From Armatimonadota bacterium (GTDB taxonomy: Bacteria; Armatimonadota; Fimbriimonadia; Fimbriimonadales; Fimbriimonadaceae), in contig JAFDWQ010000003.1 in NCBI GenBank assembly GCA_018268395.1, forward strand, positions 90,495 to 154,494: 64,000 bases of DNA, given 5' to 3'. The position numbers and the translations under genes are program-made. The notes under the pieces are model-generated. The model had not been told where the DNA came from, ran no database searches, and saw only the letters and a program-made list of their open reading frames with translations. Below, in pieces: positions 17,445-26,820 of this stretch (position 1 is the stretch's first letter; every line of letters begins with the position of its first letter).

Positions 17445-17597
17445 GACAGCTCCTGATCTCCGTTCTAACCAAGCCACAGGGCGAACCCTCCCGGGACAAT
17501 TCCCGTGACTCTATTTTAGCATATCGGTGGTTCAGCCGCCCTCCTCTACCGTGCTTCGGCGAACCTGGCACTCAGGTAAAACCCGAAGCCCGACGCT

Positions 17598-18971
17598 ATG
17601 CTCCTGGTCTCCACGACGCACCGGCCGGCGACAGACCTTGGATACTTACTCCACAAGAATCCGGCCAATTCCCACCGTGTCGAACTGACGTTCGGCACGG
17701 CGCTCGTCGTGTTCCCGGAAGCCACCGAAGAGGCCTGCACGGCCGCCCTCCTTCTCGAGATCGACCCGGTCGCCCTTTCAAGAAAGCCGGGCGACTCCCG
17801 GTCGGCCGTTCTCGAACCGTACGTCAACGACCGTCCGTACGTCGCCAACTCGTTCCTCAGCGTCGCCCTGGGCCGCGTCTATGGAACGGCGATGGCCGGA
17901 AACTGCAAAGACCGGCCGGGACTCGCCGAGACGGCGATCCCGCTCGTGGCCCGCTTGCCCGTCCTTCCCGCAGGGTCGGACGAATCCGTCCGACGGCTGT
18001 TCGCCCCCTTGGGATACGAGGTCGAATGCCAGAGTGTCCCTCTCGACGAGACCTTTCCCGAGTGGGGTGCGAGCCGGTATTTCGACGTGACTCTTCGCGG
18101 GACCGTCCGCACCAAGGACCTCTTGGCCCATCTGTGCGTCCTCGTCCCGGCCTTGGACGCCAAAAAGCACTACTACGTCGACAAGGCCGAAGTCGAAAAA
18201 CTCCTGCGCAAAGGCGACGGCTGGTTGAAGGACCATCCTCACCGCTTAGAGATCGCGGAGCGGTATCTCCATCGCGACCGTTCTCTCGTCCGGATGGCGC
18301 TGGACCGGCTCGGGCTGGACGACGGACGGCCCGTCGACGACGATGAGCCGGAAACAGCACCGGCCAAGCCCGTGTCGCTGCACGGACAGCGGCACGATGC
18401 CGTCTTGGAAGCCTTGTCCCGGTGCGACGCTCGGACGGTCCTGGACTTGGGTTGTGGCGAAGGGCGGCTCTTGCAGAAGCTCCTTAAGGTCAAGGGCCTG
18501 GACCGGATCGTCGGCATGGACGTCTCCTACCGCGCCTTGGAGATCGCCGCCCGGCGGCTTCGTCTGGAGTCGATGACGCCTAAGGCCCGGGAGCGGATCG
18601 ACCTCCTTCACGGATCGTTGACGTATCGTGACGCGCGGCTTTCTGGCTTCGACGCGGCCGTGGTCGTCGAGGTCGTCGAGCACCTCGACTCGGCCCGCCT
18701 TGCCGCGTTCGAACGGTGTCTGTTCGAGTTCGCGCGGCCGAGGGCCGTGATCCTCACGACGCCGAACCGGGACTACAACGTGCTGTACGAGGGGATGACG
18801 CCAGGGGCTTTCCGCCATCCGGACCACCGTTTCGAATGGAGCCGGGCGGAGTTCTCCGATTGGTGCGCTTCGATCGGAGCGCGGTTCGGATATTCCGTGG
18901 AAACGGCTCCCGTCGGTGAGGTCGACCCCCAATACGGGGCTTCAAGCCAGTTGGCGGTGTTCCGACGGTGA
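17598..18971 (+). CDS. hen1: Bacterial Hen1 RNA 3'-terminal ribose 2'-O-methyltransferase
   Basis: A 457-residue protein with the bacterial Hen1 two-part layout: an N-terminal Hen1-L domain (~1-240, from LLVSTTHRPATDLGYLLHKN) and a C-terminal SAM methyltransferase (from ~265). The SAM loop is VLDLGCGEG (about 280), the metal-binding site is VVEVVEHLD, and the family motif TPNRDYN is present. Hen1 methylates the 3'-terminal ribose of tRNAs cut by ribotoxins before Pnkp reseals them, so the repaired site resists further cleavage. It overlaps pnkp by 4 nt (GTGA), the standard coupled arrangement. Confidence 0.96.
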   Translation: MLLVSTTHRPATDLGYLLHKNPANSHRVELTFGTALVVFPEATEEACTAALLLEIDPVALSRKPGDSRSAVLEPYVNDRPYVANSFLSVALGRVYGTAMAGNCKDRPGLAETAIPLVARLPVLPAGSDESVRRLFAPLGYEVECQSVPLDETFPEWGASRYFDVTLRGTVRTKDLLAHLCVLVPALDAKKHYYVDKAEVEKLLRKGDGWLKDHPHRLEIAERYLHRDRSLVRMALDRLGLDDGRPVDDDEPETAPAKPVSLHGQRHDAVLEALSRCDARTVLDLGCGEGRLLQKLLKVKGLDRIVGMDVSYRALEIAARRLRLESMTPKARERIDLLHGSLTYRDARLSGFDAAVVVEVVEHLDSARLAAFERCLFEFARPRAVILTTPNRDYNVLYEGMTPGAFRHPDHRFEWSRAEFSDWCASIGARFGYSVETAPVGEVDPQYGASSQLAVFRR

Positions 18972-21538
18972 GGATCGAAGTCCCCGCACTTTCTTTGATC
19001 GTACTCGTCGGGGCGTCCGGTTCCGGCAAGTCGACGTTCGCGAGAAAGCACTTTAAAGGGACCGAGATCGTGTCCTCGGACGCGTGCCGGGGCGTCGTCG
19101 ACGACGACGAGAACAGTCTCGAAGCGACGAACGACGCCTTCGAACTGGTCCACTTCATCGTCGCGAAGCGCCTGAAACGCGGCAAGCTCACCGTCGTCGA
19201 TGCGACCAACGTGCAGCCCGATGCCCGGGCACCCCTCATCGAACTCGCCCGCCGGTTCCATGCCGTGCCCGTCGCGATCGTCATCGACACGCCCGAGCAA
19301 GTCTGCCACGCCCGGAACGCGGAACGGCCCGACAGGCAGTTCGGCCCGCACGTCGTCCGCAACCACGTCCGTCAGCTCAAACGTTCGCTCGGATCTTTGA
19401 GGAGGGAGCGGTTCAGGTACACGACCGTCCTGAAACCGGACGACTTGGACAGGGTCGAAGTCGTCAGGATCCCGCTCTGGACCGACCGGCGCGAGGAACG
19501 GGGGCCGTTCGACGTCGTCGGAGACGTCCACGGGTGTTTCGACGAACTCCTGGCCCTCTTGACAAAGCTCGGCTACACCGTCGACCCTCCGGCGCCTGTC
19601 CCTCGGCCGATGACGTCCGGCCGGTTCTACACCGTGGTCCCGCCCGAGGGACGGCGCGCCGTGTTCCTCGGCGACCTGGTCGACCGCGGCCCGGACTCGC
19701 CTTCCGTCTTGCGGCTGGCGATGGACATGGTGGCCTCCGGGACGGCGCTTTGCGTTCCCGGGAACCATGACGAGAAGCTGTCGAAGAAGCTGGCCGGCAA
19801 AGACGTGCAGGTGCGTCACGGCCTGGAACAGACGTTGGAGCAATTGGACGGTGCGTCGGACGACGCCCTCGCGGAACTCCGCACGTTCCTCGACGGCATG
19901 GTCAGCCATTTGGTGCTGGACGAGGGGCGGATCGTGGTCGCCCACGCGGGGATGCGCGAGGACATGCAGGGAAGGGCCTCCTCGGCCGTCCGGTCTTTCG
20001 CGCTCTACGGCGAGACGACGGGCGAGACCGACGACTTCGGCCTTCCCGTGCGTTTCGACTGGGCGAGCGAATACCGCGGGAAGGCCAAGGTCGTGTACGG
20101 CCACACGCCCGTGGTCGAGCCTGAATGGCTGAACCGCACGATCAACGTCGACACGGGATGCGTCTTCGGAGGACGGTTGACCGCCCTACGCTATCCCGAG
20201 GGCGATACCGTGTCCGTGGCGGCCAGGGAGACGTACAGCGAGCCGTCTCGTCCGATCGTGGCGACGGGAGGGCTCTCGGCGCAACACGAACTGGACGACG
20301 TCCTGGACGTCGGCGACGTGACCGGTAAGTGGATCGTCTCGACCGGTCTGGCCGGAAACCTGACCGTCTGGCCGGAGCAATCGGCGGCAGCGCTCGAAGT
20401 CATGAGCCGGTTCGCGGTCAATCCGAAGTGGCTCGTGTACCTGCCGCCGACGATGTCGCCGTGTGCGACGTCCGACCGCCCCGGATTCCTCGAGTATCCG
20501 CTCGAGGCCTTTTCGTACTTCCGGTCACAAGGCGTCGGATCGGTCGTCTGCGAAGAAAAGCACATGGGGTCGCGGGCCGTGGTCGTCGTGTGCCGCGACG
20601 AAACCGTCGCGATGCGGCGTTTCGGGATCGAGGCGAGCGGCTGCGGCATCGTGACCACGCGGACGGGCCGGGCGTTCTTCGATAGTCCCGAATTGAACGG
20701 TCGGGTGATCGATCGGCTCCGCAATGCGTTGGAGGTCGCCGGAACCTGGGACGTTTTGGGCTCGGACTGGGCTGTCCTTGACTGCGAACTGATGCCCTGG
20801 TCGGCAAAGGCAAAGGACTTGTTGGTGCGTCAATACGCTCCGACGGGCGCGGCCGCCTTGGCTGCTTCTAGGGCTGCTAGGGACGTCCTGCAAGCGGCAA
20901 GTGGACGTGGTGTCTCCGGTTTGGACGCCGACCAACAGGCATGGGAAGGGCGGGCACAAGCCGCCGAAAAGTTTATCGATGCCTACCGGAGGTACTGCTG
21001 GCCCGTGTCGTCGATCGACGACTACCGTCTCGCCCCGTTCCATATCTTGGCGTCGGAGGGGGTCGTCCATACGGACAAACCGCACGTGTGGCACATGGAG
21101 ACCTCTGCGGCTTTTTGCGCTCACGACCCCTTGTTCGTCGCGACGCGCTATCGGACCGTCGACCTGGGGTCCGAACAGGACGTCAAGGACACCTGCCAGT
21201 GGTGGGAAGACCTGGTGGCCCGAGGCGGCGAAGGCATGGTCGTCAAGCCGTCCGATTTCCTCGTCCGTGGGGCGCGCGGGATCGTGCAGCCGGCGGTCAA
21301 GTGCCGTGGCCCGGAGTATCTGCGGATCATCTACGGCCCGGAGTACTTAGCGCCGCAAAACCTGGACCGGCTTCGAAAGCGTGGAATCTCGCGGAAGCAG
21401 TCCTTGTCCCAACGCGAGTTCGTCCTCGGGATCGAAGGTCTCCAGCGGTTCGTCGACCGCGAGCCCTTGCGCCGCGTTCATCAGTGCGTCTTTGCCGTGC
21501 TCGCGACGGAGTCCACGCCCGTGGATCCACGGCTCTGA
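18968..21538 (+). CDS. pnkp: Polynucleotide kinase-phosphatase-ligase (RNA repair Pnkp)
   Basis: An 856-residue three-domain RNA end-healing enzyme. The N-terminal kinase has the P-loop GASGSGKST (15-23). The central 2',3'-phosphatase of the calcineurin-like family shows GDVHGCFDEL, GDLVDRGPDS and GNHDEKL. The C-terminal adenylyltransferase/ligase has the nucleotidyl-lysine Lys531 in EEKHMGSRAV. Length matches known bacterial Pnkp (~850-870). The start is GTG overlapping the hen1 stop. Hen1 and Pnkp form the known heterotetramer that repairs and methylates cleaved tRNAs. No separate Rnl ligase is adjacent. Confidence 0.96.
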   Translation: MRIEVPALSLIVLVGASGSGKSTFARKHFKGTEIVSSDACRGVVDDDENSLEATNDAFELVHFIVAKRLKRGKLTVVDATNVQPDARAPLIELARRFHAVPVAIVIDTPEQVCHARNAERPDRQFGPHVVRNHVRQLKRSLGSLRRERFRYTTVLKPDDLDRVEVVRIPLWTDRREERGPFDVVGDVHGCFDELLALLTKLGYTVDPPAPVPRPMTSGRFYTVVPPEGRRAVFLGDLVDRGPDSPSVLRLAMDMVASGTALCVPGNHDEKLSKKLAGKDVQVRHGLEQTLEQLDGASDDALAELRTFLDGMVSHLVLDEGRIVVAHAGMREDMQGRASSAVRSFALYGETTGETDDFGLPVRFDWASEYRGKAKVVYGHTPVVEPEWLNRTINVDTGCVFGGRLTALRYPEGDTVSVAARETYSEPSRPIVATGGLSAQHELDDVLDVGDVTGKWIVSTGLAGNLTVWPEQSAAALEVMSRFAVNPKWLVYLPPTMSPCATSDRPGFLEYPLEAFSYFRSQGVGSVVCEEKHMGSRAVVVVCRDETVAMRRFGIEASGCGIVTTRTGRAFFDSPELNGRVIDRLRNALEVAGTWDVLGSDWAVLDCELMPWSAKAKDLLVRQYAPTGAAALAASRAARDVLQAASGRGVSGLDADQQAWEGRAQAAEKFIDAYRRYCWPVSSIDDYRLAPFHILASEGVVHTDKPHVWHMETSAAFCAHDPLFVATRYRTVDLGSEQDVKDTCQWWEDLVARGGEGMVVKPSDFLVRGARGIVQPAVKCRGPEYLRIIYGPEYLAPQNLDRLRKRGISRKQSLSQREFVLGIEGLQRFVDREPLRRVHQCVFAVLATESTPVDPRL

Positions 21539-21571
21539 GCCGACGTTCGCCCGCAGGCAACTAGACAAAGC

Positions 21572-21577
21572 TATACT
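21572..21577 (+). promoter_or_regulatory. -10 box of the DinB-like gene
   Basis: TATACT ends 6 nt before the ATG at 21584, fitting the leaderless pattern seen at several other genes in the window. It gives the gene its own promoter after pnkp. Confidence 0.4.
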
Positions 21578-21583
21578 GTCCGC

Positions 21584-22054
21584 ATGCCCTCCACCCATCC
21601 GGTCCAGGAAGCCGCGGTCGAGCTGTTGCGCGAGTGTTTCGAAGGGATCAAGCCTGGTGCGCAAGGAACGTGGTTCGTCCAGGGCCAGGAAGGCGTGTTC
21701 GACGCGGTCGACTCGTTGACCGCCGAACGGGCTTCGGCCAGCCCGGGCCCCGGACTCGCGACCATCGCGGCGCATGTCAACCATATGATCTACACCCTTC
21801 AAGGCGTCAACGTCTATGCCGGAGGCAAGGAACCGGAAGGGACTTGGGAGGACACTTGGAAGGTCCAATCGGTGGACGAGGCACGATGGAAGGAGATGGT
21901 CCAGACTCTCCACCGTGAATACGAGACGTTCCGACCGTTCTACGAAGGGACGACGGATTGGTCGGTCGAAGACAGTGCCATCGGCGGTCTCGCGATCCTG
22001 CCGCACCTGGCGTACCATTTAGGCGCCGTCCGACAGCTTCTCAAGCTGGTCTGA
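21584..22054 (+). CDS. DinB/YfiT-fold protein
   Basis: A 156-residue four-helix-bundle protein of the DinB_2/YfiT superfamily. The spaced histidines that usually bind a metal are visible in AAHVNHM and in the C-terminal LPHLAYHLGAVRQ. Members include bacillithiol and mycothiol S-transferases and damage-inducible proteins, so a thiol-transferase or stress role is possible but not shown. It has its own -10 box and ends 3 nt from the convergent glmS stop. A link to the RNA repair genes upstream is positional only. Confidence 0.82.
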   Translation: MPSTHPVQEAAVELLRECFEGIKPGAQGTWFVQGQEGVFDAVDSLTAERASASPGPGLATIAAHVNHMIYTLQGVNVYAGGKEPEGTWEDTWKVQSVDEARWKEMVQTLHREYETFRPFYEGTTDWSVEDSAIGGLAILPHLAYHLGAVRQLLKLV

Positions 22055-22057
22055 GCC

Positions 22058-23890
22058 TCACTCGACGGTGACGCTTTTCGCCAGGTTGCGGGGCTGGTCG
22101 ATCTCAAGGCCCTGGATCTTGGCGACGTAGTAGGCGAACATCTGCAACGGGATCACGGAGAGGAGCGCGTTGAGGTAGGGGTCTTTTGTCGTGGGGACCT
22201 TGGTCACGGTGTCGGCCACGTTGTCGAGAGACGCGTCGTCGTCGGTCGTCAAAGCCCATGCGAACCCGCCTCGGGCTTGGACTTCCCTCATGTTCGAGAC
22301 CAGCTTCTCCCGGACGTCCGCGTCGGTCGCCCCGAAGACGGCGAGCGTTCCCCTTTCGATCAGCGCGAGGGGTCCGTGTTTCATCTCGCCCGCCGGACAC
22401 TCCTGCGTCGGGATATAAGCGATCTCCTTGAACTTGAGGGCGCCTTCGCGGGTCGTGTGGGCGTCGGCGTTGCGACCAAGGAAGAACGCGAGTCGGGCCT
22501 CCTTGAACCGTTCCGCAAGCTCGGCGACCTGAGACTCGACGGCCAACACCGTTTCCATCCGGTCGGCGAATCCGCGAAGTTCGTTGACGAGTTCGTCGAC
22601 CCGGACTCCCGGCATCTCTCGGACTTGTGCGATGTAGAGCGCCAAGAGCTCCAGGACGAGGCACTGGGCCGTATAAGCCTTCGTGCTGGCGACGCTGATC
22701 TCGGGTCCTGCCTGGGTGAAAATGGTCCGGTCGCATTCGCGTGCGATGGCCGATCCGACGACGTTGACGATGCCCAAGGTCCGGATCCTTCGCCCCTTGC
22801 AGAGCCTCAACGCGGCCAGGGAATCGATCGTCTCGCCCGATTGACTGATGAAGACGGCGAGGGAGTTCGGCGACAGGAGGGGGTCGCTATAGCGGAACTC
22901 GGACGAGTGGAAGACGTCGGTGGGCAGGCGGAGCATCTTCTCGAAGAGGTACTTGCCCATGAGGCCGGCATGGTACGCGGTACCGCAGGCGATGATGTTG
23001 ATCCGGTCGATGCCGTGCCAGACCTGGTCGCTGAAGACCTGCTCCAAACGGACCCGACCGCTTTCGTCGATCCGCCCGGCGAGGCAGCCACGGACGACCT
23101 CGGGCTGCTCATGGATCTCTTTGAGCATGAAGTGCTCATAGCCGCCCTTTTCGGCCGCGTCCAAGTCCCAGTCCACGTGGTGGGTCTGGACGTCGAGCAC
23201 TTTGCCGTCGAGGTCGCTGACGGTCACGCCTTCGGTCGTGATCGTCGCGACACGGTCGTCTTCGAGATAGATCACGTCGCGCGTATACGGAAGCAGCGCG
23301 GGTACGTCGCTCGCGACCATGTTCTCCCCGTTTCCGAGTCCGACGATCAGCGGGCTGAAGTTCCGCGCCGCCACGAACTTGCGCGGCTCCTTCTTGGAAA
23401 AGACGACGAACGCGAACGCCCCGCGCATGAGCCGGACTCCCCTTCGGACGGCCTCTTCGAGCGGAACGCCTTTGGCGAACTCGCGGCCGATCACATGGGC
23501 GGCTACTTCCGTGTCGGTCTCGGAATGGAACACGTGGCCCTCGCGCACGAGCTCGCCCTTCAGTTCCAGATAGTTCTCGATGATGCCGTTGTGGATCAGG
23601 GCCACGTCCTCGAAGGCGTCGAAGTGGGGATGGGCGTTCTCGTCGGTCGGGCCGCCATGGGTCGCCCACCTGCTATGGGCGATGGCGATATGGGCCTCCG
23701 GAACGTCGTCGCCGATTGCCTTGCCGAGCTCGGTCAGCTTGCCGGCCTTCTTGACGATCTTGATCCCGCCGCCACCGTTCAGAAAGGCGATCCCGGCCGA
23801 ATCGTAGCCACGGTACTCGAGCCTCTTGAGCTGGTCGTAGACGACCTCCACAGCGTTCCGGGGCCCGACGTAGCCGGCGATTCCGCACAT
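22058..23890 (-). CDS. glmS: Glutamine--fructose-6-phosphate aminotransferase (isomerizing)
   Basis: A 610-residue enzyme that makes glucosamine-6-phosphate for cell wall and exopolysaccharide. The N-terminal nucleophile Cys2 (MCGIAGYVG) and the glutaminase motif RLEYRGYDSAG are followed by two SIS domains (SQSGETIDS; ASTKAYTAQ) and the standard C-terminus PRNLAKSVTVE. Length is normal. The ATG is fixed because Cys2 must be N-terminal after Met removal. A strong promoter sits so close that the mRNA should be leaderless, leaving no room for a 5' glmS ribozyme. Ends 3 nt from the DinB-like gene. Confidence 0.97.
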   Translation of the reverse strand: MCGIAGYVGPRNAVEVVYDQLKRLEYRGYDSAGIAFLNGGGGIKIVKKAGKLTELGKAIGDDVPEAHIAIAHSRWATHGGPTDENAHPHFDAFEDVALIHNGIIENYLELKGELVREGHVFHSETDTEVAAHVIGREFAKGVPLEEAVRRGVRLMRGAFAFVVFSKKEPRKFVAARNFSPLIVGLGNGENMVASDVPALLPYTRDVIYLEDDRVATITTEGVTVSDLDGKVLDVQTHHVDWDLDAAEKGGYEHFMLKEIHEQPEVVRGCLAGRIDESGRVRLEQVFSDQVWHGIDRINIIACGTAYHAGLMGKYLFEKMLRLPTDVFHSSEFRYSDPLLSPNSLAVFISQSGETIDSLAALRLCKGRRIRTLGIVNVVGSAIARECDRTIFTQAGPEISVASTKAYTAQCLVLELLALYIAQVREMPGVRVDELVNELRGFADRMETVLAVESQVAELAERFKEARLAFFLGRNADAHTTREGALKFKEIAYIPTQECPAGEMKHGPLALIERGTLAVFGATDADVREKLVSNMREVQARGGFAWALTTDDDASLDNVADTVTKVPTTKDPYLNALLSVIPLQMFAYYVAKIQGLEIDQPRNLAKSVTVE

Positions 23891-23899
23891 ATGCGGGCT

Positions 23900-23927
23900 A
23901 TTGTAGCGCTTCGGCCTTCGGGTTCAA
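23900..23927 (-). promoter_or_regulatory. Sigma70-type promoter of glmS, leaderless
   Basis: Minus strand: -35 TTGAAC (23922-23927), 16-nt spacer, -10 TACAAT (23900-23905), then 9 nt to the glmS ATG. Transcription would begin 2-3 nt before the start codon. This is the best-matching full promoter I found in the window. Confidence 0.6.
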
Positions 23928-24048
23928 AATCCGCCGGGGCCGGGGCCTAGTCGTACGTCCTGCGGGGACCGTGACACTGGACCCGCGGCCCCCGGCGACC
24001 GACCATTACCTTAGGCTCGGCGGACACGTCGGCCAAAATGGTTTTAGA

Positions 24049-25338
24049 ATGAAGGTCGCCGTCGTCGGAACAGGTTATGTAGGGTTGGTGACGGGCGTCG
24101 TCCTTGCCGATATGGGCAACGATGTGCTCTGCATCGATAACGACCCGGAGAAGCTCGAAAAGCTCCGCAACGGCGTCTCGCCGATCTTCGAGCTGGGCGT
24201 CGACGAACTGCTCCGTTCCACCATCGCCGACGGCTTTTTCCGGGTCAGTGACAGCATCGCCGAGGGCACGAAGCACGCCGACGTGGTCTTCATCGCGGTC
24301 GGGACCCCTCCCGGCCCGGACGGGACGCCCGATACTACGGCCGTCAAGGCCGTCGCGAAGGAGATCGGCCGCAACATCGACCATTACACGGTCGTCGTGA
24401 ACAAGTCGACGGTGCCCGTCGGGACGGTCGACCTGGTGACCCAGATCATCCTCGACCAGGGTTGCCCGGCCGAAATGTTCGACGTCGTCAGCAATCCGGA
24501 GTTCTTGCGCGAAGGGACCGCCGTCTGGGACACGAAGAACCCCGACCGCGTCGTCATCGGGACGCGAAAGCCCGAAGCGGCGGCCAAACTTCAAGAGCTC
24601 TATGCTCCTCTCGAAAAGCCGACGCTCGTGACCGATCCTTATTCAGCCGAGCTCATCAAGTACGCCAGCAACAGTTTCCTTGCCATAAAGATCAGCTTCA
24701 TCAACGCGATCAGTCGCGTCTGCGAGGCGAAGGGCGCCAACGTGCAGGACGTCGCCAAAGGCGTCGGAGCGGACAGCCGCATCGGGCCGAAGTTCCTCCA
24801 GGCCGGCCTCGGATGGGGCGGTTCGTGCCTCCCGAAAGACGTCGCGGGCCTCATCAAGATCGCCGAGGGTTGTGATTATGACTTCGCGCTCCTCAAGGCG
24901 GCGGACGATATCAACAAGGATCAGACGCAGCACTTCTTGCGCCGTATGAAGAAGCGGCTCGGAGGCTTCCAAGGAAAGACGGTCGCCCTTCTCGGCTTGG
25001 CCTTTAAGCCGAACACCGACGACATCCGGGACGCCAAGTCCCTTGAAATGATCGAAACGCTCTTGGCCGCAGGCGCCAAGGTCCAGGCGTTCGACCCCGT
25101 CGCGACCGACAACGTTCGAGCCCTTTGGCCTCAAGTCGAGTACGTCGAGCACATCTACGACGTCTCGGACGGCGCGGACGCGCTCGTGCTGGTGACCGAG
25201 TGGAACGAGTTCAAGTCGCTCGACCTCGCCCGGCTCGGGGCTTGCATGAAGCAGCGGGTGCTCTTCGACGGCCGGCGGTGCTACAAGAAAGAAAACGCCG
25301 AGCGGGCCGGATTCGAGTACTACACGATCGGGTCGTAA
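24049..25338 (+). CDS. ugd: UDP-glucose 6-dehydrogenase
   Basis: The 429-residue NAD-dependent enzyme oxidises UDP-glucose to UDP-glucuronate for polysaccharide synthesis. The N-terminal Rossmann motif is VAVVGTGYVGLVTG, the active-site cysteine is Cys260 in GWGGSCLPKDV, and the C-terminal domain contains LGLAFKPNTDDIRDA. I start it at ATG 24049; the open frame extends 26 codons upstream, but those residues are not conserved. It is divergent from glmS across 158 nt, so two precursor-supply genes for envelope glycans lie side by side. It ends just before a strong hairpin terminator. Confidence 0.95.
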   Translation: MKVAVVGTGYVGLVTGVVLADMGNDVLCIDNDPEKLEKLRNGVSPIFELGVDELLRSTIADGFFRVSDSIAEGTKHADVVFIAVGTPPGPDGTPDTTAVKAVAKEIGRNIDHYTVVVNKSTVPVGTVDLVTQIILDQGCPAEMFDVVSNPEFLREGTAVWDTKNPDRVVIGTRKPEAAAKLQELYAPLEKPTLVTDPYSAELIKYASNSFLAIKISFINAISRVCEAKGANVQDVAKGVGADSRIGPKFLQAGLGWGGSCLPKDVAGLIKIAEGCDYDFALLKAADDINKDQTQHFLRRMKKRLGGFQGKTVALLGLAFKPNTDDIRDAKSLEMIETLLAAGAKVQAFDPVATDNVRALWPQVEYVEHIYDVSDGADALVLVTEWNEFKSLDLARLGACMKQRVLFDGRRCYKKENAERAGFEYYTIGS

Positions 25339-25383
25339 ACCGGACGCTGAAGGCTCGCGCTCTAAAGGCTCATTCCTTTGGAC

Positions 25384-25421
25384 GACGAAAGCCCCGAAAG
25401 TGACCTTTCGGGGCTTTCGTC
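25384..25421. terminator. Bidirectional hairpin terminator between ugd and citrate synthase
   Basis: A 17-bp perfect inverted repeat (25384-25400 with 25405-25421) closes a 4-nt TGAC loop between two convergent genes. The stem itself contains AAA and TTT runs, but no long U tract follows on either strand. Confidence 0.8.
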
Positions 25422-25436
25422 GCGGAGGATCCGACT

Positions 25437-26579
25437 TCAGCGCTGGTCGAGCGGGACGAACTCCGTCACTTTGGGGCCCTCGTAGATGCACGTCGGCCGG
25501 ATGAGGCGGTTGTTGTCGAGCTGTTCGATCATGTGGGCGCACCAGCCGGTGGTGCGGGCGATGACGAAGATGGGCGTGTAGAGCGGGATCGGGATGCCGA
25601 GCAGGTAGTAGGCGTAGGCGCTGGGGAAGTCGACGTTGGGGAAGAGCTTCTTCTCGTCCCACATGATCTTCTCCATCGTTTCCGCGATGTCGCCCCAGTG
25701 CGTGTCCCCGGCGCGCTGTCCGATCTCTTTGCCGAGCCGGCTCATGTATGCCGCGCGGGAGTCTCCGATGCGGTACTCGCGGTGGCCGAAGCCCATGATC
25801 TTCTTCTTTTCGGCCAAGGCATCGCGCGTCCACTTCGCCGCGTCGCCCATCTTGTCGATCTCCATCAGCATGTACATGGCCTCTTCGTTGGCGCCGCCGT
25901 GAAGAGGGCCTTTGAGGGTGCCGATGCCCGTGACGATGCCGCTATAGAGGTCGCTCAGGGTGGCGACGCAGACTCGGGAGGCAAAAGTCGAAGCATTGAA
26001 CCCGTGTTCGGCGTAGAGCGTAAGGCTCGCGTCCATGACCTTGGTCACGAACTCGTCCGGCTTTTCGCCCTTCAGTTGGTACATGAAGTTGCCGGCGATG
26101 CCAAGGTCCGGACTCGGATCGATAGGGTCCAGGCCCTCGCTGATCCGGTGGGCTGCGGCCACGGCGTTTCCGGCTTTGGCCACGATGCGGACGGCCTTGC
26201 GGACGTTGGCCTCATGGTCGGTGGGCTCGGACTTATAGTCCGGATCGAACGCACCGAGCATCGAATAGACGGTCTTGAGCCGGTCCATCGGATGCATGTT
26301 CTTCGGGCACTGGCGCAAGGCTTCCAGCACTTCCTTTGGCAAGACGCTCTCGTTGGAGATGCGGGCTTTGAACTCGGACAGCTCGGACTTGTTCGGGAGC
26401 CGCCCCATGAGGAGCAGGTAGGCGGTCTCCTCGAAGACCGCGTGCTCGGCCAGCTCGTGGACGTTGATCCCCCGGTACGTCAGGCTCGACGTTTCGACGT
26501 CGATCTCGCTGACGGTCGTGATGCCGGCGACGATCCCCTGCAGACCGGGGCTGTAGTTCGGATAGGCGGTGGCGCTCAT
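25437..26579 (-). CDS. Citrate synthase / 2-methylcitrate synthase
   Basis: A 380-residue type I citrate-synthase-fold enzyme condensing acetyl-CoA (or propionyl-CoA) with oxaloacetate. The catalytic residues are His227 in LHGGANE, His266 in MGFGHREY and Asp317 in NVDFPSAYAY. The short length and a methylisocitrate-lyase-like gene 1 kb downstream in the same direction mean a 2-methylcitrate synthase (PrpC) role is possible; sequence alone does not separate the two. A strong ribosome-binding site (AGAAGGAGACC) precedes the ATG, in contrast to the leaderless genes. Confidence 0.9.
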   Translation of the reverse strand: MSATAYPNYSPGLQGIVAGITTVSEIDVETSSLTYRGINVHELAEHAVFEETAYLLLMGRLPNKSELSEFKARISNESVLPKEVLEALRQCPKNMHPMDRLKTVYSMLGAFDPDYKSEPTDHEANVRKAVRIVAKAGNAVAAAHRISEGLDPIDPSPDLGIAGNFMYQLKGEKPDEFVTKVMDASLTLYAEHGFNASTFASRVCVATLSDLYSGIVTGIGTLKGPLHGGANEEAMYMLMEIDKMGDAAKWTRDALAEKKKIMGFGHREYRIGDSRAAYMSRLGKEIGQRAGDTHWGDIAETMEKIMWDEKKLFPNVDFPSAYAYYLLGIPIPLYTPIFVIARTTGWCAHMIEQLDNNRLIRPTCIYEGPKVTEFVPLDQR

Positions 26580-26761
26580 GGTCTCCTTCTCAAAAAACCG
26601 TTTTCGAGCGACTTGTCCGGATCGAGCGGTTCCAGATGTCTGGCCTTCCGTCGGACCCCTTCGTCGCCTCGGATAGGTCAGTCAGTGTACCTAGAGGGCC
26701 CTCCTTTGAGCTTCGCCATGATGCCCACCTTTTGGAGCTTGCGGACAAGGGCCGGAAAACG

Positions 26762-26793
26762 AAAAAACCCCGATGGGCGGACGGCCCATCGGG
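26762..26793 (-). terminator. Rho-independent terminator of the PEP-CTERM gene
   Basis: On the minus strand a 10-bp perfect stem (CCCGATGGGC, loop of 5, 26769-26793) is followed by a run of T residues (26762-26767), 28 nt after the stop codon of the PEP-CTERM gene. This is a classic intrinsic terminator that would also separate it from citrate synthase downstream. Confidence 0.88.
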
Positions 26794-26820
26794 ATTCGGT
26801 TGTGCGTTCGGACGTCGACT

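Noticed and set aside
18773..20104. Minus-strand open frame of about 443 codons opposite pnkp and hen1.
   Set aside because: Both RNA repair genes are certain; the antisense frame is not protein-like.
22277..23950. Plus-strand open frame of about 557 codons opposite glmS.
   Set aside because: GlmS motifs are unambiguous on the minus strand; the opposite frame is low-complexity.
23891..24048. glmS ribozyme or other riboswitch upstream of glmS.
   Set aside because: The promoter ends 9 nt from the start codon, so there is no transcribed leader to hold one.
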